The notes under the pieces: generated by a model
What the model was told of the DNA's origin: nothing
The model's database searches: none
The model's input: only the letters and a program-made list of their open reading frames with translations
Made by a program: the position numbers and the translations under genes
From: Candidatus Gagatemarchaeum stordalenia
GTDB lineage: Archaea > Thermoproteota > Nitrososphaeria > Nitrososphaerales > Gagatemarchaeaceae
DNA: 64,000 nucleotides
Assembly (NCBI GenBank): GCA_003164815.1
Contig: PLUF01000069.1
Location: 1-64,000 of the forward strand
Direction of reading: 5' to 3'
Shown here: positions 59,818-64,000 of the stretch, in pieces
Layout of the letters: each line of letters starts with the position of its first letter
Numbering within the stretch: the stretch's first letter is position 1

Positions 59818-60270
59818 TTGGCCCGAGTCTTGACCGAGAAGGGAAAGGTGGACGCAGAACTGAAGGGGAACACACTCAGGGTATACGTCTACGCCCTGAA
59901 GAAGAATCGGGTCGGCGTGAGGGAAGTGCAGCGTGCCCTAGGGTTCTCCAACGCCTCGCTCGCCCAGTACCACCTCGGCAAGTTGAAGGACCTCGGTCTG
60001 GTTCGCGAGGAGAACGGCGAGTATGAGGTGATGAACGAGGTGAAGGTCGACGTTATGCGCGACTTCCTCAGGATCGGTACATCGCTGATCCCCCGATTCG
60101 TCTTCTACGCCGTCTTCTTCACGATACTAGCCGCCTACATGGGCTGGATCACCCAGGTCGACTACTCCGGTCTGCCTCTCGCGAAGTGGTTCACCGCCTT
60201 AATCGCCGTCGCTTGCGGCATCTTCTGGTACGAGACGCTCCGGGCCTGGCGTGCAATTCCCCAGGCTTGA
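59818..60270 (+). CDS. Winged-helix protein with two membrane spans
   Basis: The 150-residue protein has a DNA-binding winged helix (LRVYVYALKKNRVGVREVQR, ALGFSNASLAQYHLGKLKDL, GLVREENGEYEV) followed by two hydrophobic segments (FVFYAVFFTILAAYMGWI; WFTALIAVACGIFWYETL). The start is TTG 59818, with a TATA-like TTAATAGA 20-27 bases upstream. A membrane-bound HTH would tether DNA or sense the membrane. Such proteins occur in related archaea; the target is not known. Confidence 0.72.
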   Translation: MARVLTEKGKVDAELKGNTLRVYVYALKKNRVGVREVQRALGFSNASLAQYHLGKLKDLGLVREENGEYEVMNEVKVDVMRDFLRIGTSLIPRFVFYAVFFTILAAYMGWITQVDYSGLPLAKWFTALIAVACGIFWYETLRAWRAIPQA

Positions 60271-60292
60271 AGCAGCCTTCTTCGAGTTGAAG

Positions 60293-60332
60293 TTGGATAT
60301 CCAATGCCTTTATATCGGGTCTCCAATATTGG
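60293..60332. promoter_or_regulatory. Two palindromes around the LUD gene TATA box
   Basis: TTGGATATCCAA (60293-60304) and CCAATATTGG (60323-60332) are both perfect palindromes. They flank the TATA box TTTATATC (60309-60316) of the gene at 60346, and share the half-site TTGG/CCAA. A repressor dimer could bind each. Confidence 0.6.
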
Positions 60333-60345
60333 GTAACCGATACAC

Positions 60346-61035
60346 ATGTCAACCTTAAGCGCGAGTGAAGACGGAAGTACAGACACTTCAGAGGTAACCA
60401 AGACGCCGTCCGGAATCCCGATTGACTACGCCTTCTCGAAGGCAGCCTCGGAGGAGATGATCCAGAGGGCGGCGGAAGCGCTCCGGAAGCACAACTTCGA
60501 GGTTGAGGTCGTGAACACGGCCGCAGACGCCCGGGCCTTCGTAAAGTCGATTCTCCCGAAAGGCAAGACCGTCTTCACCGCCGCCAGCGAGACGGTGAGG
60601 CTCTCGGGGTTGGATGAGGACATTAACAACTCCGGCGAGTACATCTCAATCCGCCAGCAGCTCGCGAAGATGGACCGCAACACCCAGATGCCCGAGATGA
60701 AGCGGCTCAGCGCCACCCCCGACGTGGTCGTCGGGAGCGTTCACGCCGTCACCGAGGACGGAAGGCTGGTTGTGGCTTCGGCGGGTGGCAGCCAGTTCGG
60801 ACCGTACGCCTCGGGCGCCAGGAAGGCCATATTCGTTGTCGGATCCCAAAAGGTCGTTCCTGACCTCGAGACTGCGCTGAGGCGGATAAAGAGCTACAGC
60901 TACCCAAAGGAGGACACCAGGATGCGGGAGAAATACAACATGCCCAGCGGTCTACTGAAGATTCTGATACTGAACGGCGATTGGCCGGCGACCCGCTCGA
61001 CCGTCGTCCTGATTCGGGAATGCATAGGCTTCTGA
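60346..61035 (+). CDS. LUD-domain (LutC/YkgG-like) protein
   Basis: The 229-residue protein has an N-terminal linker and the LUD fold: AAEALRKHNFEVEVVNTAAD, ILPKGKTVFTAASETVRLSG, PDVVVGSVHAVTEDGRLVVA and GARKAIFVVGSQKVVPDLET. LutC-like proteins form part of lactate oxidation complexes, though many act as stand-alone proteins. LutA and LutB are absent. The promoter has a double palindrome, so it is specifically regulated. Confidence 0.78.
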   Translation: MSTLSASEDGSTDTSEVTKTPSGIPIDYAFSKAASEEMIQRAAEALRKHNFEVEVVNTAADARAFVKSILPKGKTVFTAASETVRLSGLDEDINNSGEYISIRQQLAKMDRNTQMPEMKRLSATPDVVVGSVHAVTEDGRLVVASAGGSQFGPYASGARKAIFVVGSQKVVPDLETALRRIKSYSYPKEDTRMREKYNMPSGLLKILILNGDWPATRSTVVLIRECIGF

Positions 61036-61082
61036 GACGTCCCCAATCTTGACCGGAGGGCGCGACCCCCCGGTCTATTCCG

Positions 61083-61703
61083 CTAGGTCAAGATTCCGCT
61101 CGTAAGTATGATCAGTGACCCGATGATCAGGAACACGACCACCGAGAGATTCCTGAGCCTATTGGCGGAGAGCACTTTGCCGATCTGGCTCCCGAGCGCG
61201 GTCTCCACGGCGCTGGCTCCCACCAGAGCCACAACCACCCCCGCAAAGACAAACAGCAGGTCCCTGAACTGCGCCACGAAGATCACGGTCAGGAGTTCGG
61301 TAGCATCTCCCGCCAGATCGAGGACCATGAGCGAAGCGACAATGCCGAGGAAGGCGTAGGCCTCCTTCTTGCCGAAATTTTTGAAGAGCCTCTCCTCCCT
61401 GCTCTGGATGCCCTTCTCCATCCTGAGGCCGCGAACGTACTCGAGCACGGCGTAGCCGAGCATTATCGCACCGCCAGCGATCTTGACCCAGAAGATCGGG
61501 ACATAGCGGACGAGCGCCGAACCTACCAGGACGATTACAGCCGAGGACGCCGTGAACGCAATCGCGCCGGCCGCGAACGCGTACAGCCGCCTCATCCTGG
61601 TTGCGAGCGAGAGGAGGAGGAGCGCGTCCTTGTCGGTGAGCTCCGCGACGAATATCGTCCCTACGATGGTCAGAAAGCCCGCCGCGAGGCCCGAGTTGTC
61701 CAA
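61083..61703 (-). CDS. GDT1/TMEM165-like cation transporter
   Basis: The protein has two repeats of three spans, with the family motifs in altered form: AELTDKDALLLLSLATR (for E-x-G-D-K-T) and VLDLAGDATELLTVIF (for D/E-x-G-D-x-T). GDT1/TMEM165 proteins move Mn2+ or Ca2+ against H+. I set the start at TTG 61703 (206 residues), where the first span begins soon after; a longer frame to 61835 overlaps the divergent Lrp promoter. It is divergent from an Lrp-type regulator. Confidence 0.68.
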   Translation of the reverse strand: MDNSGLAAGFLTIVGTIFVAELTDKDALLLLSLATRMRRLYAFAAGAIAFTASSAVIVLVGSALVRYVPIFWVKIAGGAIMLGYAVLEYVRGLRMEKGIQSREERLFKNFGKKEAYAFLGIVASLMVLDLAGDATELLTVIFVAQFRDLLFVFAGVVVALVGASAVETALGSQIGKVLSANRLRNLSVVVFLIIGSLIILTSGILT

Positions 61704-61788
61704 TGCACCCCTAACACCGTTCGTGTTGCAGGGCCGAGACAAAGACTTAATTGTTCTTGCTCGATTCAGACATACATCTCGAATTGCC

Positions 61789-62352
61789 ATGATATCAAAT
61801 GACAGAATTAACCGCCGTGGGAGGGCGTCCTTCACCGCAGACGCTCTGGACCTGAGAGTGATGGAGCTCCTGGCGGAGGACGGAAGCCTCAGTTACAAGC
61901 AGCTCGCTGAGAAGCTGAAAGTCGACAAGAGGACTGTCTCCAAGCACCTCGAGGCTCTCAAGCGGAACGGCGCGGTCAGGATCACGGCCGAGATAGACTG
62001 GTCGCTCATCGGGGTCAATGCGTTTGCTTTCGTGGGGACCATGACGGCCCTGGGCGACGAAGATGTGGCGAAGCTCTACGAGTTCATAAGGAACGAACCG
62101 CGGGTAATCGAGGCCTATTCCACCCTCGGCTCTGACGAGTACTTCTTAGTCGTCCTCGACCGAGACCTCCAGACACTGAGGGAGGAGGTACTCAGGAAGC
62201 TCGAGCCGCTGACGGCGGACCTCTCGACGGCCATCGTCTCTACCAGGATCAAGGCAAAGGACTATGCCGCCTTCCTTTCCTTCCTGCGCAAGAGGCGAGA
62301 ACTAGCATCGCCGAAGAGCGCTGCTAAACACGCCCCAATCTCCAAACCCTAG
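61789..62352 (+). CDS. Lrp/AsnC family transcriptional regulator
   Basis: From ATG 61789 the 187-residue protein has an HTH (ALDLRVMELLAEDGSLSYKQ, LAEKLKVDKRTVSKHLEALK, RNGAVRITAEIDW) and a RAM domain (AFAFVGTMTALGDEDVAKLY, IEAYSTLGSDEYFLVVLDRD). It has a short C-terminal Lys-rich tail. The ATG is preferred over the frame start at 61552, which runs antisense to the transporter. Its promoter faces the GDT1-like gene, so it may control that transporter and itself. Confidence 0.85.
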   Translation: MISNDRINRRGRASFTADALDLRVMELLAEDGSLSYKQLAEKLKVDKRTVSKHLEALKRNGAVRITAEIDWSLIGVNAFAFVGTMTALGDEDVAKLYEFIRNEPRVIEAYSTLGSDEYFLVVLDRDLQTLREEVLRKLEPLTADLSTAIVSTRIKAKDYAAFLSFLRKRRELASPKSAAKHAPISKP

Positions 62353-62405
62353 GCGGTCGCACGAAAGGCTCCGCCGTGGAAGCGTAGCTCTCCTGGGAAC
62401 CGGGC

Positions 62406-62741
62406 CTATTTGCGGACGACCTCGTACGGGAGGTCCTTGTATACGGTCAGGTCGTGCGTGATCGTCTCGGTGTAGTTGTTCCTTTCCTGGTCAGAATAGG
62501 TGATAACGGCGGTGAACTTCGTCGGCTGCTCGCTCGCGAAATATGCCGTCGCGCTCCCAACAAGGATGCGGAACTCCCTCCCGGGAGCGAAGAACTCGAG
62601 CACCCTGAAGAGGTTCAGTCCGTTCAGGTCGGACTTCCCGTCTGGGCCCATAATCTTCTCCCCTATCTTCGTGACGACTTTGGTCGCGGGCTGCTCTCCG
62701 ATGTTCTTGAGGACCAGGAAGAAGAATCCCCTGTCCAGCAC
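62406..62741 (-). CDS. Beta-rich partner of the tail-tube-like protein
   Basis: The protein of at least 111 residues has Ig-like beta strands (FFFLVLKNIGEQPATKVVTK; FFAPGREFRILVGSATAYF; FTAVITYSDQERNNYTETIT). The first usable start is GTG 62741, but the in-frame codons before it (RPKVILDAVLDRG) continue the same strand pattern, without any ATG, GTG or TTG, up to the end of the tail-tube gene. The true N-terminus is therefore uncertain; translation may be coupled to the upstream gene. I recognise no family. Confidence 0.55.
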   Translation of the reverse strand: MLDRGFFFLVLKNIGEQPATKVVTKIGEKIMGPDGKSDLNGLNLFRVLEFFAPGREFRILVGSATAYFASEQPTKFTAVITYSDQERNNYTETITHDLTVYKDLPYEVVRK

Positions 62742-62824
62742 CGCGTCGAGGATGACCTTCGGCCTGCCTTGGTTGGGGGTTCCTCCCTCTGCGGATGCTA
62801 ATGTCGTGGTCCTTACCTTCGATT

Positions 62825-63277
62825 CTAGTTGCCTTGTCCGAGGTTCAGGACGGTCATTCCTTCCACTGCGATCTCGAGGGTCTCGATCGCAAGCGCGCTC
62901 CTCTTACCGTCGAGGACGGGGGATTGGAATTTGACGGGCCACGCGTTTGCGAAGCCCCACTGGTAAACTTGGTTCTTCTGCCCGTCGAGAAGGGATACCG
63001 TGATAGACTTGGTTGTCCCGGTTCCCTGGACGAATGAGCTGAACCACCCCCAGAGCGCGTTAGAGGAGGTAAGACCGTTTCTCAGGATCAGGTTGTCATA
63101 CTTCACGAGACCTGGTAACTTGTGGACGTTGTTCTGGAGGTCTGCCCCCTCTCTGTACTCTATCACATCGATCGAGACCGCGGGGAGGACGCATTCTGTG
63201 AACGCCGCCACAGGAATTCCCTCGATTGCCACGGTGAAGTGGAAAGCGTCGTACGGATTAGCGAGGCCAGCTGACAT
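62825..63277 (-). CDS. Phage/contractile-injection tail tube protein (gp19-like)
   Basis: The 150-residue protein has the blocks of the T4 gp19-like/phage-tail-region family: NPYDAFHFTVAIEGIPVAAF, VSIDVIEYREGADLQNNVHK, LPGLVKYDNLILRNGLTSSN, KSITVSLLDGQKNQVYQWGF and ANAWPVKFQSPVLDG then LAIETLEIAVEGM. Members form the inner tube of phage tails, R-pyocins and extracellular contractile injection systems. No sheath, baseplate, ATPase or spike genes are in the window. It is followed by one gene of unknown type in an operon and preceded by an unrelated surface-protein gene. Confidence 0.82.
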   Translation of the reverse strand: MSAGLANPYDAFHFTVAIEGIPVAAFTECVLPAVSIDVIEYREGADLQNNVHKLPGLVKYDNLILRNGLTSSNALWGWFSSFVQGTGTTKSITVSLLDGQKNQVYQWGFANAWPVKFQSPVLDGKRSALAIETLEIAVEGMTVLNLGQGN

Positions 63278-63385
63278 TAGGAGAAATACACCGAGATAGA
63301 TTGGCCCTGCCGGGTCTTAAACCCTAGCCTCGTCGAGAAGTCCTCAGGTTCTGACTCGCCCAGAGGATGTGACCGTGCCACGTGC

Positions 63386-64000
63386 TCAGGTTACCTGGAC
63401 GTACACGAACAGGAGGTTGCCCCACTCGTCTCCTCCAACCACAGTGTAAGTTCCGGGGCTGAGGGGCTGCCCTGCCGACGAATAGTCAGGGTATCCGCTG
63501 CCCACAGTGACGCTGCCGGCCACCGCGGTCCCGTTCCCGCCAAAGCTCGGGAGCCAGAATGCGATGTCGCTAAGAGGCTGAAAGTAGAACCCTGTGATCA
63601 CCCTGATGAACTGCGGGCACGCCACCGGAGAGGGGTAGATGCCGAGAGGCTGCGCCTGGGAGACGTTGGCGGCAGTATACCGTCCCGAGAAGACCTCAAC
63701 ACCCAGTGGACCTTGGGTCGGACCATAACTGTGACCGCACGGACCTAGCTCGAGGCCGTCCAGGGCCCAGTAGTTTGCCGATGTGACGTTGTTTGTAGTC
63801 GTGAGCGTGTTGAACTCGCTGATCGATATGGCGAACGCGTGGCCCGGAGCAACGATAGTGGCGTTGAGAGAGAGCCGGAGCTGCAGGTTGTCATTCGTAT
63901 CTTCGGCCGCTATTGTGTTCGCAAGTTGGCTGGTCGTGCTCGAGGTGGAGACACTGCTCGAAGAAGTGACACTGCTCGAGGAGTAGCTATCGCTCGAAGA
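63386..64000 (-). CDS. Ser/Thr-rich surface protein, cut by right window edge
   Basis: The frame is open from the right edge to the TGA at 63386, so the N-terminus lies outside. The 204 visible residues begin with a Ser-rich stalk (SSSVTSSSSVSTSSTTSQ) and go on to a beta-rich domain with LQLRLSLNATIVAPGHAFAI, LGPCGHSYGPTQGPLGVEVF, ACPQFIRVITGFYF and YSSAGQPLSPGTYTVVGGDE. It has two cysteines, no C-terminal anchor, and fits the other exported proteins here. The internal GTG at 63625 is not the start. Confidence 0.65.
   Translation of the reverse strand, partial: SSSDSYSSSSVTSSSSVSTSSTTSQLANTIAAEDTNDNLQLRLSLNATIVAPGHAFAISISEFNTLTTTNNVTSANYWALDGLELGPCGHSYGPTQGPLGVEVFSGRYTAANVSQAQPLGIYPSPVACPQFIRVITGFYFQPLSDIAFWLPSFGGNGTAVAGSVTVGSGYPDYSSAGQPLSPGTYTVVGGDEWGNLLFVYVQVT

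Noticed and set aside
1-64000. tRNA, rRNA, CRISPR arrays, insertion sequences
   Set aside because: No tRNA-like T-loop with matching stems, no regularly spaced direct repeats and no transposase were seen by eye; intron-containing archaeal tRNAs could be missed without a covariance search.

Overview
The window looks like chromosomal DNA of an uncultured, probably soil- or sediment-dwelling archaeon of the TACK branch (Nitrososphaeria-like is my best guess). The reasons are an ESCRT-III/CdvB-like gene at 36727, TATA boxes that sit 24-31 bases before many start codons with no Shine-Dalgarno sequence (leaderless transcripts), several F420-type enzymes (LLM and PPOX families), Lrp/RAM regulators, VapBC pairs and many Ser/Thr-rich surface proteins with a single membrane anchor. 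I saw no ammonia-oxidation genes, rRNA, tRNA or CRISPR array. The assignment is inference; no marker gene settles it.

Region 1 (1-8480) is accessory DNA and visibly more AT-rich than the rest: one 60-base line at 661 has 22 G+C, one at 19021 has 41. It opens with a possible defence island: a protein ending in a HEPN-like RxxxxH motif (cut by the window edge), a DGQHR-domain protein with an inserted zinc ribbon, an HNH nuclease and a PIN nuclease. Next come a divergent winged-helix/AbrB regulator pair with a clear operator, the N-terminal stump of a phage-type adenine methyltransferase, an orphan gene and a free-standing LAGLIDADG protein. A purine-rich tract and a cluster of GAGAC/GTCTC hairpins close the region.

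Region 2 (8480-24700) mixes surface proteins and housekeeping genes (an aroF-aroB shikimate pair, a phenylacetate-CoA-ligase-like enzyme, an FAD oxidase) with gene debris. A HerA-type ATPase is fused to the stump of an aspartyl protease and interrupted by a stop. The 3' tail of that ATPase recurs twice more, both times beside toxin-antitoxin genes. There are three intact vapBC pairs and one vapC with an internal deletion. A surface protein is separated from its zinc ribbon by one in-frame TGA.

Region 3 (24700-51990) is mostly core-like: three LLM oxidoreductases, two MFS exporters, surface beta-propellers (Beta_propel, kelch, FG-GAP types), GNAT, VOC, SRPBCC, UspA and PPOX genes, the CdvB-like gene, an intact aspartyl protease, a TMEM175-like membrane protein, a MarC protein, a dual-RAM regulator, and very small genes (a 54-residue CWC cysteine-rich protein and a possible 33-residue leaderless peptide).

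Region 4 (52000-54800) is a compact arsenic island: arsR, two arsC-type phosphatases, an aquaporin-family channel and arsM. The three promoters share a GTCAATAA element, with a 17-bp inverted repeat between the divergent arsC and channel genes, so they probably form one ArsR regulon.

Region 5 (54800-64000) holds a BNR beta-propeller/MoaD-like pair, a frameshifted membrane protein, a DUF4382 surface protein, a membrane-bound winged-helix protein, a LUD-domain gene with two palindromes around its TATA box, a GDT1-like transporter divergent from an Lrp regulator, and a two-gene unit with a phage/contractile-injection tail-tube protein far from any other tail gene. A surface protein runs off the right edge.
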